Assembly: GCA_021496925.1 (NCBI GenBank)
Contig: CP053915.1
Coordinates: 3,437,501 to 3,501,500 of the forward strand
Direction: 5' to 3'
Origin: Acidovorax sp. YS12
Lineage (GTDB): Bacteria > Pseudomonadota > Gammaproteobacteria > Burkholderiales > Burkholderiaceae_C
DNA length: 64,000 nt
Translations under genes and position numbers: made by a program
Notes under the pieces: generated by a model
Database searches by the model: none
Told to the model about the DNA's origin: nothing
Seen by the model: the letters and a program-made list of their open reading frames with translations, nothing else
Part shown: positions 1-10,594 of the stretch, piece by piece
How positions within the stretch are numbered: position 1 is the stretch's first letter
Layout: each line of letters starts with the position of its first letter

Positions 1-1
1 C

Positions 2-337
2 GAAATGGTCATCTACGCCGCCGTGGGTGGGCGCATGAGCCTGGTGGGGGCTGTGTACGGCACGCTGCTGGTCAACGCGGGCAAGACCTACTTCTCGGAG
101 AGCTTCCCCGACCTGTGGCTGTTCCTCATGGCGGGTCTGTTCATCGGCGTGACCATGGCTTTCCCGATGGGCCTGGCCGGGCTGTGGGAAAGCCGCATCG
201 TGCCCTGGTGGAACAGCCGCCGCAAAGGAGCTCAGAAGGTGGCGGCCTCCGCGGCTGCCGCCGTGCACGCACCCCTTCCCGCAGCCGCCAAGCCGTCGTC
301 CGTCCGGGCCGAAGGCATGGGTCGCCAGGGCGCCTGA
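2..337 (+). CDS. urtC: UrtC-type ABC transporter permease, C-terminal fragment
   Basis: The reading frame is open from the left edge, so only the last 111 or so residues are present and the start lies outside the window. The visible part has two hydrophobic stretches and the family-typical run GAVYGTLLVNAGKTYFSE, followed by an Ala/Pro-rich cytoplasmic tail of about 40 residues. By family, UrtC is one of two inner-membrane permeases of the urea or short-amide ABC importer. Two ATPase genes follow at once, and then formamidase, which supports this role. The closely related amide permease of fmd operons cannot be excluded. Confidence 0.85.
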   Translation, partial: EMVIYAAVGGRMSLVGAVYGTLLVNAGKTYFSESFPDLWLFLMAGLFIGVTMAFPMGLAGLWESRIVPWWNSRRKGAQKVAASAAAAVHAPLPAAAKPSSVRAEGMGRQGA

Positions 338-357
338 CCCCCACGCTGGAGCACACC

Positions 358-1101
358 ATGAGCAATACCGACTTCACGCTGGCCGTGGAAGACCTCACGG
401 TCTCCTTCGACGGGTTCAAGGCCATCGACGCGCTGAACCTGTACATCGACAAGAACGAGCTGCGCGTCATCATCGGCCCCAACGGCGCGGGCAAGACCAC
501 GCTGCTGGATCTGATCTGCGGCAAGACGCGCGCCACCGCCGGCAGCATCAAGTTCAAGAACGAGGAGCTGACGCGCATGGCCGAGTACCAGCGCGTGCGC
601 CTGGGGATCGGGCGCAAGTTCCAGACGCCGTCCATCTACGAGAACCTCTCGGTCTTCCAGAACCTGGAGGTCTCCTACCCCGAGGGCCGCTCCGTGTTCG
701 GCGCGCTGGCTTTCAAATGCACCGATGCCGTGCGCGAGCGCGTGCAGGCCGTGGCCGCCGACATCGGCCTGGCCGAGCGTCTGGACACCGAGGCCGGCCT
801 GCTCAGCCATGGCCAGAAGCAGTGGCTGGAGATCGGCATGCTGCTCATGCAGGAGCCCGAGCTGCTGATGCTGGACGAGCCCATCGCCGGCATGAGCGCC
901 CGCGAGCGCGAGCTGACGGCCGAGCTGCTGCAGCGTATCTGCAAGAACCGCTCCGTCATCGTCATCGAGCACGACATGGAGTTCGTGGCGCGCATCGCCC
1001 ACAAGGTCACTGTCATGCACCAGGGAAAGATCCTCGCCGAGGGCTCCATGGAGAAGGTGCAGGCCGACCCCAAGGTCATCGACGTTTACCTCGGCCACTA
1101 G
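358..1101 (+). CDS. urtD: UrtD-type ABC transporter ATP-binding protein
   Basis: A 247-residue cytoplasmic ATPase of the LivG/UrtD type. The Walker A motif GPNGAGKTT lies near residue 40, the signature is the variant LSHGQ, and Walker B is LLMLDEPIAG. The LSHGQ signature in place of LSGGQ is usual for UrtD. It should power uptake of urea or short-chain amides together with UrtC and UrtE. The ATG at 358 follows the urtC stop by 20 bases; a longer frame upstream overlaps urtC and has no family similarity. The order permease-ATPase-ATPase-formamidase points to one operon. Confidence 0.92.
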   Translation: MSNTDFTLAVEDLTVSFDGFKAIDALNLYIDKNELRVIIGPNGAGKTTLLDLICGKTRATAGSIKFKNEELTRMAEYQRVRLGIGRKFQTPSIYENLSVFQNLEVSYPEGRSVFGALAFKCTDAVRERVQAVAADIGLAERLDTEAGLLSHGQKQWLEIGMLLMQEPELLMLDEPIAGMSARERELTAELLQRICKNRSVIVIEHDMEFVARIAHKVTVMHQGKILAEGSMEKVQADPKVIDVYLGH

Positions 1102-1121
1102 GGCACGTTCAAGGAGTTCAC

Positions 1122-1811
1122 ATGCTGCAAGTCAAGGATCTGTACGTGGCCTATGGCCAGAGCGAGGCGCTGCACGGCATCTCCTTCGAGGGCCGTGAGA
1201 ACGAAACCGTGGCCATCATGGGCCGCAACGGCATGGGCAAGACCACGCTGTTCAAGAGCCTGATGGGTGTCATGCCGGCCAAAAGTGGCCGCATTACCGT
1301 GGCGGGCCAGGATGTGACGAAGGATGAGAGCTTCCGCCGCGTAGCCAAGGGCATCGCCTATGTGCCCCAGGGACGCATGATCTTTCCCACGCTGAGCGTG
1401 GAGGAAAACATCCAGACCGGCCTGGAGAACGCCAAGTCGCGCCGGGTTCCCGACGAGATCTATGCGCTGTTCCCCGTGCTGTGGGAAATGCGCGGGCGCA
1501 AGGGCGGCAACCTGTCGGGCGGGCAGCAGCAGCAGCTGGCGATTGCCCGAGCCCTGGTCACCGACCCGAAGGTGCTGCTGCTCGATGAGCCCACCGAGGG
1601 CATCCAGCCTTCCATCATCAAAGACATCGCCAAGGCGCTCAACGAGATCCGCAAGCTGCGCCGCATCACCATCGTGGTGAGCGAACAGGTGCTCTCGTTT
1701 GCCATGGATGTGGCCGACCGGCTGTTCGTCATCGAAGGGGGGCGTCTGGTGCACGAAACCCTCCGCGCCGATACGGACGAGCAACGCATCAAGTCCTATC
1801 TCTCTGTCTGA
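1122..1811 (+). CDS. urtE: UrtE-type ABC transporter ATP-binding protein
   Basis: A 229-residue ATPase of the LivF/UrtE type. Motifs are Walker A GRNGMGKTTL, signature LSGGQQQQLAIARAL and Walker B VLLLDEPTEGIQPS. The start at 1122 has AAGGAG a few bases upstream and sits 20 bases after urtD. LivF-type subunits pair with LivG-type subunits to form the heterodimeric motor, so UrtD and UrtE should work together. The linked formamidase suggests the imported substrate is formamide, urea or another short amide that releases ammonia. Confidence 0.93.
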   Translation: MLQVKDLYVAYGQSEALHGISFEGRENETVAIMGRNGMGKTTLFKSLMGVMPAKSGRITVAGQDVTKDESFRRVAKGIAYVPQGRMIFPTLSVEENIQTGLENAKSRRVPDEIYALFPVLWEMRGRKGGNLSGGQQQQLAIARALVTDPKVLLLDEPTEGIQPSIIKDIAKALNEIRKLRRITIVVSEQVLSFAMDVADRLFVIEGGRLVHETLRADTDEQRIKSYLSV

Positions 1812-1844
1812 TCCCTTCCCCACCGCCATCGCAAGGAGTACACC

Positions 1845-3074
1845 ATGGCCGAAACCCTGATCAAGGTCGATCTGAACCAGTCCCCCTATGACAACCCGCA
1901 GGTGCACAACCGTTGGCACCCAGACATTCCCATGGCAGTCTGGGTGGAGCCAGGCGCGGAATTCAAGCTGGAAACCTACGACTGGACCGGCGGCGCCATC
2001 AAGAACAACGACAGCGCCGAGGACGTGCGCGACGTGGATCTGTCCACCGTCCACTTTCTGTCCGGCCCGGTGGGCGTCAAGGGGGCCGAGCCCGGCGACC
2101 TGCTGGTCGTGGATCTGCTCGACATCGGCGCGCGTGACGACAGCCTGTGGGGCTTCAACGGCTTTTTCTCCAAGCAGAACGGCGGCGGTTTCCTGGACGA
2201 GCATTTCCCGCTGGCCCAGAAGTCCATCTGGGACTTCCACGGCATGTTCACCAAGAGCCGCCACATCCCCGGCGTCAACTTCGCCGGCCTCATCCACCCC
2301 GGCCTCATTGGCTGCCTGCCCGACCCCCAGATGCTGGCGGCCTGGAATGAGCGCGAGACCGGCCTGATCGCCACCGATCCCCAGCGCATCCCGGGCCTGG
2401 CCAACCCGCCCAAGGCCGACACCGCCCACATGGGCCAGATGCAGGGCGAGGCCCGCGCCAAGGCCGCTGCCGAGGGCGCGCGCACCGTGCCGCCGCGCGA
2501 GCATGGCGGCAACTGCGACATCAAGGATCTGTCGCGCGGCTCGCGCGTGTTCTTCCCGGTCTATGTGGACGGCGCGGGCCTGAGCGTCGGCGACCTGCAC
2601 TTCAGCCAGGGCGATGGCGAGATTACCTTCTGCGGCGCCATCGAAATGGCGGGCTGGGTGCACATGAAGGTCAACCTGATCAAGGGCGGCATGGCCAAGT
2701 ACGGCATCAAGAACCCCATCTTCAAGCCCAGCCCCATGACGCCCAACTACAAGGACTATCTGATCTTTGAAGGCATCTCGGTGGACGAGAAGGGCAAACA
2801 GCACTATCTGGACGTGACCGTGGCCTACCGCCAGGCTTGTCTGAATGCCATCGAGTACCTGAAGAAGTTCGGCTACAGCGGCGCCCAGGCCTATTCGCTG
2901 CTTGGAACGGCCCCGGTGCAAGGCCATATCAGCGGGGTGGTGGACGTGCCGAACGCCTGTGCGACCTTGTGGCTGCCTACGGAGATCTTCGACTTCGACA
3001 TCAACCCGACGGCCGAGGGGCCGCAGAAGATCATCACCGGCGGCGTGGATCTGCCCATCGCTCCCGACAAGTAA
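1845..3074 (+). CDS. fmdA: Formamidase (FmdA/AmdA family)
   Basis: A 409-residue protein of the acetamidase/formamidase family, about the usual length. It hydrolyses formamide to formate and ammonia in the cytoplasm. Recognisable stretches are the N-terminal VDLNQSPYDNPQVHNRWHP, the glycine-rich middle HGGNCDIKDLSRGS, which carries metal- and substrate-binding residues in this family, and the C-terminal CATLWLPTEIFDFDI. An AAGGAG ribosome site precedes the ATG at 1845. It follows the urt transporter genes and precedes fmdB, as in known amide-utilisation operons, so transport and hydrolysis are probably co-expressed under nitrogen limitation. Confidence 0.95.
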   Translation: MAETLIKVDLNQSPYDNPQVHNRWHPDIPMAVWVEPGAEFKLETYDWTGGAIKNNDSAEDVRDVDLSTVHFLSGPVGVKGAEPGDLLVVDLLDIGARDDSLWGFNGFFSKQNGGGFLDEHFPLAQKSIWDFHGMFTKSRHIPGVNFAGLIHPGLIGCLPDPQMLAAWNERETGLIATDPQRIPGLANPPKADTAHMGQMQGEARAKAAAEGARTVPPREHGGNCDIKDLSRGSRVFFPVYVDGAGLSVGDLHFSQGDGEITFCGAIEMAGWVHMKVNLIKGGMAKYGIKNPIFKPSPMTPNYKDYLIFEGISVDEKGKQHYLDVTVAYRQACLNAIEYLKKFGYSGAQAYSLLGTAPVQGHISGVVDVPNACATLWLPTEIFDFDINPTAEGPQKIITGGVDLPIAPDK

Positions 3075-3088
3075 ACAGGATGCTGCCC

Positions 3089-3448
3089 ATGCCCACCTAC
3101 GATTACCACTGCGATGCCTGTGGCGGCTTCGATGCGCTGCGCAGTCTTGCGCAGCGCAACGAGCCTGCGCCTTGCCCCTCGTGCGCCGCGGCTTCGCCCC
3201 GTGTGTTTGTGAGCGCGCCGCGCCTGGCCTGCACCAGTGCGGAACAGCGCCGCGCGCACGACACCAATGAGCGTGCGCGGCACGAGCCCAAGCGCTCGCG
3301 GGACGTGGCCCAGGGGAGCTATGGGCGCATGCGCCACCCTTCGGGCTGTGGCTGCTGTTCAGGCGCCAGCAAGCGGGGAGGGACGGTTACGGCGCCCAAT
3401 GGGGCCAAGACCTTCCCCACCAAGCGGCCATGGATGATCAGCCACTGA
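3089..3448 (+). CDS. fmdB: FmdB-like zinc-ribbon protein
   Basis: A small protein of 119 residues. Its N-terminal MPTYDYHCDACGGF and following PCPSC give the two CxxC pairs of the FmdB (CxxC_CxxC_SSSS) zinc ribbon. The C-terminal half is basic and has CGCC near residue 90. FmdB proteins accompany formamidases and are thought to be regulatory; their molecular role is not settled. I chose the ATG at 3089 over the ATG at 3080 because AGGA lies eight bases before 3089 and overlaps the upper start. It is the last gene of the urt-fmd group. Confidence 0.85.
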   Translation: MPTYDYHCDACGGFDALRSLAQRNEPAPCPSCAAASPRVFVSAPRLACTSAEQRRAHDTNERARHEPKRSRDVAQGSYGRMRHPSGCGCCSGASKRGGTVTAPNGAKTFPTKRPWMISH

Positions 3449-3465
3449 GAACGTGAACACGTTCT
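3448..3465. promoter_or_regulatory. Perfect 18-bp palindrome after fmdB
   Basis: AGAACGTG and CACGTTCT arms of 8 bp flank a 2-bp centre, starting on the last base of the fmdB stop codon. The very short centre makes it more like a protein-binding operator than an RNA hairpin. It lies about 50 bp upstream of the metH promoter, so it could serve either as an fmd operon end signal or as a metH operator. No binding protein can be named. Confidence 0.4.
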
Positions 3466-3514
3466 GAGTTCGCGGGGCTGCTGCGCGCGGGCCTGCATGC
3501 CAGGTTGCTCCCGG

Positions 3515-3520
3515 TAGAAT
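3515..3520 (+). promoter_or_regulatory. Predicted -10 box of the metH promoter
   Basis: TAGAAT, one mismatch from the sigma-70 -10 consensus, lies directly before the SAH aptamer. It would start transcription near 3527, at or just inside the first stem of the riboswitch. The -35 region is not convincing. Confidence 0.45.
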
Positions 3521-3523
3521 CTC

Positions 3524-3612
3524 GGCGCCCGAGGAGCGTTGCAGCGGCCCCCGCCCAATGGGGAGATCGTCAGGCTCGGGCGCCGGATTCGCTTTCCTAA
3601 CGACGCTCACCT
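3524..3612 (+). ncRNA. S-adenosylhomocysteine (SAH) riboswitch
   Basis: The segment matches the SAH riboswitch as I recall it. CCGAGGAGCGTTGCA opens the aptamer, CAGGCTCGG closes the main stem and AACGACGCTCACC follows. P1 pairs 3524-3533 with 3575-3584 over ten perfect base pairs. A pseudoknot can form between GAGCG (3534-3538) and CGCTC (3604-3608). The metH start is about 30 bases further on, with its AGGTGA ribosome site right after the pseudoknot strand. SAH riboswitches switch on genes that clear SAH and remake methionine, which fits the downstream methionine synthase. A covariance-model scan would settle it. Confidence 0.9.
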
Positions 3613-3641
3613 GAACCCCTTTGTGCCGCGCAGGTGAGCTT

Positions 3642-6380
<2,739 letters not shown>

Positions 6381-6381
6381 T

Positions 6382-6432
6382 TGCTACTGAAAATGAAGCT
6401 GCCAGCGCTTGCCAGGCAAGCGCTGGAGCCCG
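6382..6432. repeat. REP-like intergenic element, copy 1
   Basis: Between metH and the yihY-type gene. GCCAGCGCTTGCC and GGCAAGCGCTGGAG form the inverted-repeat core that recurs throughout the window. Confidence 0.75.
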
Positions 6433-6460
6433 ATTCGGCTTGTAATGCACGCAGCCCCGG

Positions 6461-6466
6461 CACAAT
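6461..6466 (+). promoter_or_regulatory. -10-like box next to the start codon
   Basis: CACAAT lies seven bases before the ATG at 6474, with no ribosome-binding sequence between. This suggests a leaderless or nearly leaderless transcript. Confidence 0.4.
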
Positions 6467-6473
6467 CGGGGCC

Positions 6474-7388
6474 ATGCCCACATCCTTCTTCTGCGCCGCA
6501 CGCGCGCTGCTGCAATCCCAGGCCACGCTTTTCCTGCGCGCCGTGCGCATGTGGCTCGACGCCGACGGCCTGCGCATGAGCGCGGCCATGTCGTTCTACG
6601 GCATGCTCAGCCTGGCGCCGCTGCTGCTGGTGCTGGTGGGCGTGCTGGGCTGGTGGATCGACAAGGCGTACCTGGAGACCAACCTCATCGACCAGGTGCG
6701 CGGCGTGATGGGCGAGCGCGGCGCCGAGGTGGTGCGCCTGGCGCTGGCCAGCGCCAAGGCGCCGGGCGAGGGGCGCCTGGCGTCCATCGCGGGCTTCGTG
6801 CTGCTGCTGTCGGGCGCCACCGGCGTGTTCGTGGAGCTGCAGTCGGCGCTGGAGCGCCTGTGGACCGGCGGCAAGCCCGTGCACGAGGACAAGGCCTGGT
6901 GGCGCATGGCCACGCTGCGGCTGCGCGGGCTGGCCTACGTGCTGGTCATCGGCTTTCTGCTGCTGGTGTCGCTGGTGCTGTCCACGGTCATCAACGTGCT
7001 GGCCACCTGGGCCAGCGCCTTGCTGCCGTTCGGCACGGGCACGGTGCTGCGCGTGGTCAACGAATCGGTGGCGCTCGGGGTGGCGGTGCTGCTGTTCGTG
7101 GGGCTCATGCGCATCGGCAGCGGCCCCAAGCCGCCGCTGTCGTGCCTGGTGTTCGGCGCGGCCGTGGGCGCGCTGCTGTTCAGCGTGGGCAAGCAGGCGC
7201 TGGCGCTGTACCTCTCCACGGCGGCGGTGGTGTCGGCCTACGGCGCGGCGGGCTCGCTCGTGGTGCTGCTGATGTGGATCTACTTCTCCTCGGCGGTGCT
7301 ACTGTTCTCGGCGAGCTGCGCGCGGGCGCTGCACGTGTCGCGCGCGGGCGCCGCCGGCACCAGCGCCAGCCCGCCGCGCCAGGCGTAG
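6474..7388 (+). CDS. YihY/virulence factor BrkB family inner-membrane protein
   Basis: A 304-residue polytopic membrane protein with about six transmembrane segments. It shows the family hallmarks: an early SAAMSFYGMLSLAPLLLVL segment, then the cytoplasmic stretch beginning LERLWTGGKP, then late helices including YGAAGSLVVLLMWIYFS. The family was once called ribonuclease BN, but that activity belongs to an unrelated protein, and the membrane role remains unknown. The ATG at 6474 fits the family N terminus; the upstream part of the frame is encoded by a repeat element. It stands alone between metH and a convergent TonB receptor gene. Confidence 0.85.
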   Translation: MPTSFFCAARALLQSQATLFLRAVRMWLDADGLRMSAAMSFYGMLSLAPLLLVLVGVLGWWIDKAYLETNLIDQVRGVMGERGAEVVRLALASAKAPGEGRLASIAGFVLLLSGATGVFVELQSALERLWTGGKPVHEDKAWWRMATLRLRGLAYVLVIGFLLLVSLVLSTVINVLATWASALLPFGTGTVLRVVNESVALGVAVLLFVGLMRIGSGPKPPLSCLVFGAAVGALLFSVGKQALALYLSTAAVVSAYGAAGSLVVLLMWIYFSSAVLLFSASCARALHVSRAGAAGTSASPPRQA

Positions 7389-7424
7389 CCGCCGTGCCCG
7401 CCGGGGAACGCGCGGCGGCGCCGG

Positions 7425-9449
7425 TCAGAAGGCGGCATGCAGGGCGAGGTAGTAGCGGCGGCCGTCCTCGTTGAAGTCGGCCGCGGTGGTGCGGTCGAAG
7501 GTCTTGTTTGCCAGGTTCAGGATGCCGGCGCGCAGCGTCAGCGCGTCGGTCATGCGCCAGCCCAGGGCCAGGTCGGCGATGGCGTAGCCGCCCTTCTGCG
7601 CCTCGTTCCAGCCGACGCTGACGTACTGCGCGCTGTGGTAGCGCAGGCTGCCGCTCGCGGTGAGCTGCGGCGTGGCGCGCCAGTCGGCGCCCAGGTTGAC
7701 GACGTGGCGCGGGCGGTAGGTCAGCGGCACGGGCTCGGCGCCGCTGGTGTTCTTGGCGTCGGTGAAGGTGTAGTTGGCGCGCAGGCTGAGGGCCTTCGCC
7801 GGGTCGGCGCGCCAGCTTGCCTCCAGCCCGCGCGAGCGCACGCGCGCGATGTTCTGGTAGCGGAAGATGGGCCGCCCGTCGGGCAGGAAGCCCACGAAGT
7901 TGTCGTAGCTGGGCGCCAGCGCCCGGTCGGCCGTGCGGTTGGTGATGTCGATCATGTTCTTCAGCGCGGTGTTGAAGAACGTCAGCCCGCCCGAGTGGAT
8001 GCCGTGCGCGAACTGCAGGCCCAGCTCCTGGCTGGTGCCGGTCTCGGGCTTGAGTTCGCGGCTGCCCACGATGTAGCAGCCCGCGGTGGCGCTGCCGCAC
8101 GAGACCGATCCCCAGTTGGGGCTGCCCTGCAGCAGCGTGGGCGCGCGGAAGGCCCGCGCCACGCCGCCCTTGAGGGTGAGGGCATCGCTCAGGTGGTAGA
8201 CCACGTAGGCGCGCGGGCTGTGGTGGCCGCCGAAGTTCTCGTGGTGGTCGAAGCGGTTGCCCAGCGTGAGGGCGAGCCGGTCGGTGATGCGGATTTCGTC
8301 CTCGGCGAACAGCGCCCATTGCTGGATGGAGGTTTCGGGCGTGCCGCTCGCGCCCGGCGTGCCGGGCTGGCCGCTCAGGTTGGCGGGGTCGCGCAGCTTT
8401 TCCTTGCGCGTCTCGAAGCCGGCGGTGACGAGCTGGTTGCCCCAGGCAATGGGTACCACGGCCTTGCCGTTCAGGCTGATGGTGTGGGCCTTGTTCGGGT
8501 TCACCTGGCCGTCGATCATGCCGGTCAGGTTGCGGATTTCGTCGGTGGCGAAGGTCAGCTCGGTGTTGCCGAAGCCCCAGCGGCCCTTGTGGCGCAGCGA
8601 AAAGGCGTCGCGCTCCATGAGGTAGCCTGCGTGGTCGCGGCGGCTCGTGTCCACGTCGGCCACGAGGCTCTGGCGCGTGTCGGGCGTGAACGAGAGCTGC
8701 GCGCCGAAGAGCTGGTTGCGGATGTGCTGCAGGCCCGTCTGGCGCGTGCCGTTGGCCGCCGCCGAGTTGACGGCGCTGTCGGCATCGCGCTGGTCGTAGG
8801 CGCCGGTGAGCTTGAGGCCCAGCGTGTCCGTCAGCATCGGGCCGGCGAGCGAGAAGCCCGCCAGCCGGCTGGCGCCCGCCTCGCGGTTTTCCTGCACCAC
8901 GCCCTCCACGCGCGCCGAGCCGCGCCACTGCTTGCCCACGGGCCGCGTGATGATGTTGACCACGCCGCCAATGGCGTCCGAGCCGTAGAGCGAGGACATG
9001 GGGCCGCGCACGATCTCGATGCGCTCGATCTCATCCGCCGGCACCCAGCCGGTGTCGTAGTCGTTGCCGCGGAACATGGCGCTGGTGGCGTTCACGCGCT
9101 TGCCGTCGATCAGCATCAGCGTGTAGGCCGCGCCCAGGCCGCGCAGCTGCACGCCGGGCACCAGGTTGCCGCTGCGGGAGAGCGTCACGCCCTCCACCGT
9201 GCCCAGCAGCTCGGCCAGCTCCTGCACCGGGCGCCTTTCCAGGTCTTCGCGCGTGATGACCGAGACGCTCGCGGGCGCGTCGCGCAGTTCCTGCTCGCCG
9301 CCCGAGGCGGTGACCACCACGGTGGACAGCGCGGCGGCATCCTCGGCATGCGCGCCCGCGGCGCCGAAGGCCAGCGCCAGCGCCGCGCACAGGGCGCGCG
9401 GCCGGGAGGCGGGAGAAGGGGGGGAAAGGGACGAAGGGGCGGTGCGCAT
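7425..9449 (-). CDS. TonB-dependent outer-membrane receptor (CirA/FepA-like)
   Basis: A 674-residue outer-membrane receptor. A signal peptide ends at GAAGAHA, followed by a TonB-box-like STVVVTAS, a plug domain (REDLERRPVQELAELLGTVE, then IEIVRGPMSSLYGSDAIGG) and a long beta-barrel ending in a C-terminal Phe. The plug segment and the size resemble catecholate siderophore and colicin receptors. Substrate cannot be read from the sequence. A Fur-like box lies upstream and an AraC regulator diverges from the same short promoter region, a usual arrangement for ferric-siderophore uptake. I chose the start before MRTAPSSLSP; an upstream start would overlap the Fur-like box. Confidence 0.9.
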   Translation of the reverse strand: MRTAPSSLSPPSPASRPRALCAALALAFGAAGAHAEDAAALSTVVVTASGGEQELRDAPASVSVITREDLERRPVQELAELLGTVEGVTLSRSGNLVPGVQLRGLGAAYTLMLIDGKRVNATSAMFRGNDYDTGWVPADEIERIEIVRGPMSSLYGSDAIGGVVNIITRPVGKQWRGSARVEGVVQENREAGASRLAGFSLAGPMLTDTLGLKLTGAYDQRDADSAVNSAAANGTRQTGLQHIRNQLFGAQLSFTPDTRQSLVADVDTSRRDHAGYLMERDAFSLRHKGRWGFGNTELTFATDEIRNLTGMIDGQVNPNKAHTISLNGKAVVPIAWGNQLVTAGFETRKEKLRDPANLSGQPGTPGASGTPETSIQQWALFAEDEIRITDRLALTLGNRFDHHENFGGHHSPRAYVVYHLSDALTLKGGVARAFRAPTLLQGSPNWGSVSCGSATAGCYIVGSRELKPETGTSQELGLQFAHGIHSGGLTFFNTALKNMIDITNRTADRALAPSYDNFVGFLPDGRPIFRYQNIARVRSRGLEASWRADPAKALSLRANYTFTDAKNTSGAEPVPLTYRPRHVVNLGADWRATPQLTASGSLRYHSAQYVSVGWNEAQKGGYAIADLALGWRMTDALTLRAGILNLANKTFDRTTAADFNEDGRRYYLALHAAF

Positions 9450-9476
9450 GGCGGTTCCTCGACTCTCTAGAATGTT

Positions 9477-9495
9477 GTTATTGAGAATTAGTATT
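9477..9495. promoter_or_regulatory. Fur-box-like operator
   Basis: Read on the minus strand, AATACTAATTCTCAATAAC matches 12 of 19 positions of the classical Fur consensus and is far more AT-rich than its surroundings. It sits between the divergent TonB receptor and AraC genes, so iron-loaded Fur could repress both. Confidence 0.6.
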
Positions 9496-9533
9496 GTTTG
9501 AGCGGGCGAGTCTCGCACGCCGACCAGCGCGCC

Positions 9534-10526
9534 ATGTTTGAGAATTCACCAGATCCCTTTGCGTCCGGCTCGCGCGAGCGCCTGGACATGGCCGCGCTCA
9601 CGCGCGGCCTGCACCTGCTGGGCGACGACTGGCGCATCGCCGCCGGCGCGCGCCCGCCCGGCGCGCTGCTGCACGGCAGCGTGCACACCGAGGAGCTGCG
9701 CCCCGGCCTCGTGCTCTACCGCACGGCGGTGCGCGACCTGCATTCGCTGCGCACCTCCAACCTGCTGCACCCGGGCCTGAAGCTGTGCGTGCTGGTGCAG
9801 GGCAGCAGCGAGCTGGCCTACGGCGCGCGCGGCTTCGCGCTCGGGCCGCAGGCCGCGCAGGGCGCCGCCGTGCTGGTGAACCTGGCCGAGCCCGACCGCT
9901 TCGTGCGCCAGTGGCGGCGCGGGCGCAGCGAGCGCAAGGTCACGCTCACGCTGCGCCCCGAGTGGTTCGCCGCCGCCGGGCTGGAGGACGCGGGCATCGA
10001 CGCCTTCCGGCGCGAGCACCTGGCCGTCGCGCCCTGGCGGCCTTCGGCGCGCGCGCTGGCGCTGGCCGCGCAGCTCGCCAGCCCGCCGCCGCTGCCGCCG
10101 GGGCTGCAGCGCCTGTGGCTGGAGAGCCGCTGCCTCGACCTGGCGGGCGAGGCGCTGGGCGCGGTCGCGCGCGCGGCGCCGCCCGCGCCCGCCGCGGGGC
10201 TGGACGCGCGCGGCCTGCGCCGCCTGTGCGCGCTGCGCGACTTCCTCGACAGCGGCGCCGCCGACGGCATGGGCCTGGCCCAGATCGCGCGCCACGCGGG
10301 CATGAGCGCGGCGCACCTGCAGCGCCACTTCCCCAGGGTGGGCGGCACCTCGGTGATCGACTACCTGCGCGCGGCCCGCCTGCAGCGCGCGCGCGAGGCG
10401 CTGGAGCGCGGCGATGCCGACGTGGCCGCCGCCGCGCTGCTGGCGGGCTACCGCAGCCCGGCGAACTTCGCCACCGCCTTCCGCCGCCGCTTCGGCATGA
10501 CGCCCCGGCAGGCGCGGCATTCATGA
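9534..10526 (+). CDS. AraC family regulator, PchR/AlcR-like
   Basis: A 330-residue regulator. The N-terminal 200 residues are a sensor region. The C-terminal AraC-type double helix-turn-helix begins near GMGLAQIARHAGMSAAHLQR and ends with the typical GYRSPANFATAFRRRFGMTPRQ. It diverges from the TonB-dependent receptor across a Fur-like box, as PchR- and AlcR-type activators do when they turn on their cognate siderophore receptor in response to the incoming siderophore. That specific role is inferred from position. A TTG start at 9498 would also be in frame; I chose ATG 9534 because the longer N terminus lies within the divergent promoter. Confidence 0.85.
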   Translation: MFENSPDPFASGSRERLDMAALTRGLHLLGDDWRIAAGARPPGALLHGSVHTEELRPGLVLYRTAVRDLHSLRTSNLLHPGLKLCVLVQGSSELAYGARGFALGPQAAQGAAVLVNLAEPDRFVRQWRRGRSERKVTLTLRPEWFAAAGLEDAGIDAFRREHLAVAPWRPSARALALAAQLASPPPLPPGLQRLWLESRCLDLAGEALGAVARAAPPAPAAGLDARGLRRLCALRDFLDSGAADGMGLAQIARHAGMSAAHLQRHFPRVGGTSVIDYLRAARLQRAREALERGDADVAAAALLAGYRSPANFATAFRRRFGMTPRQARHS

Positions 10527-10539
10527 GGAAAATGGGCGC

Positions 10540-10580
10540 AAGGCCTTATCCAGAAAGCGCTGGCAGCTCCGTTTTTTGAA
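10540..10580. repeat. REP-like intergenic element, copy 2
   Basis: TTATCCAGAAAGCGCTGGCAGCT, split here as TTATCCAGAA and AGCGCTGGCAGCT, sits between the convergent AraC and FGGY kinase genes. It is a half-degenerate copy. Confidence 0.6.
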
Positions 10581-10594
10581 GCAGGCAGCAGCCC

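Noticed and set aside
1098..2927. 609-residue minus-strand frame opposite urtE and fmdA
   Set aside because: Shadow frame with no family similarity; the plus-strand genes are clear.
3621..3641. Upstream start of metH at 3621
   Set aside because: It would overlap the ribosome site and the end of the riboswitch region; ATG 3642 has a correctly placed AGGTGA.
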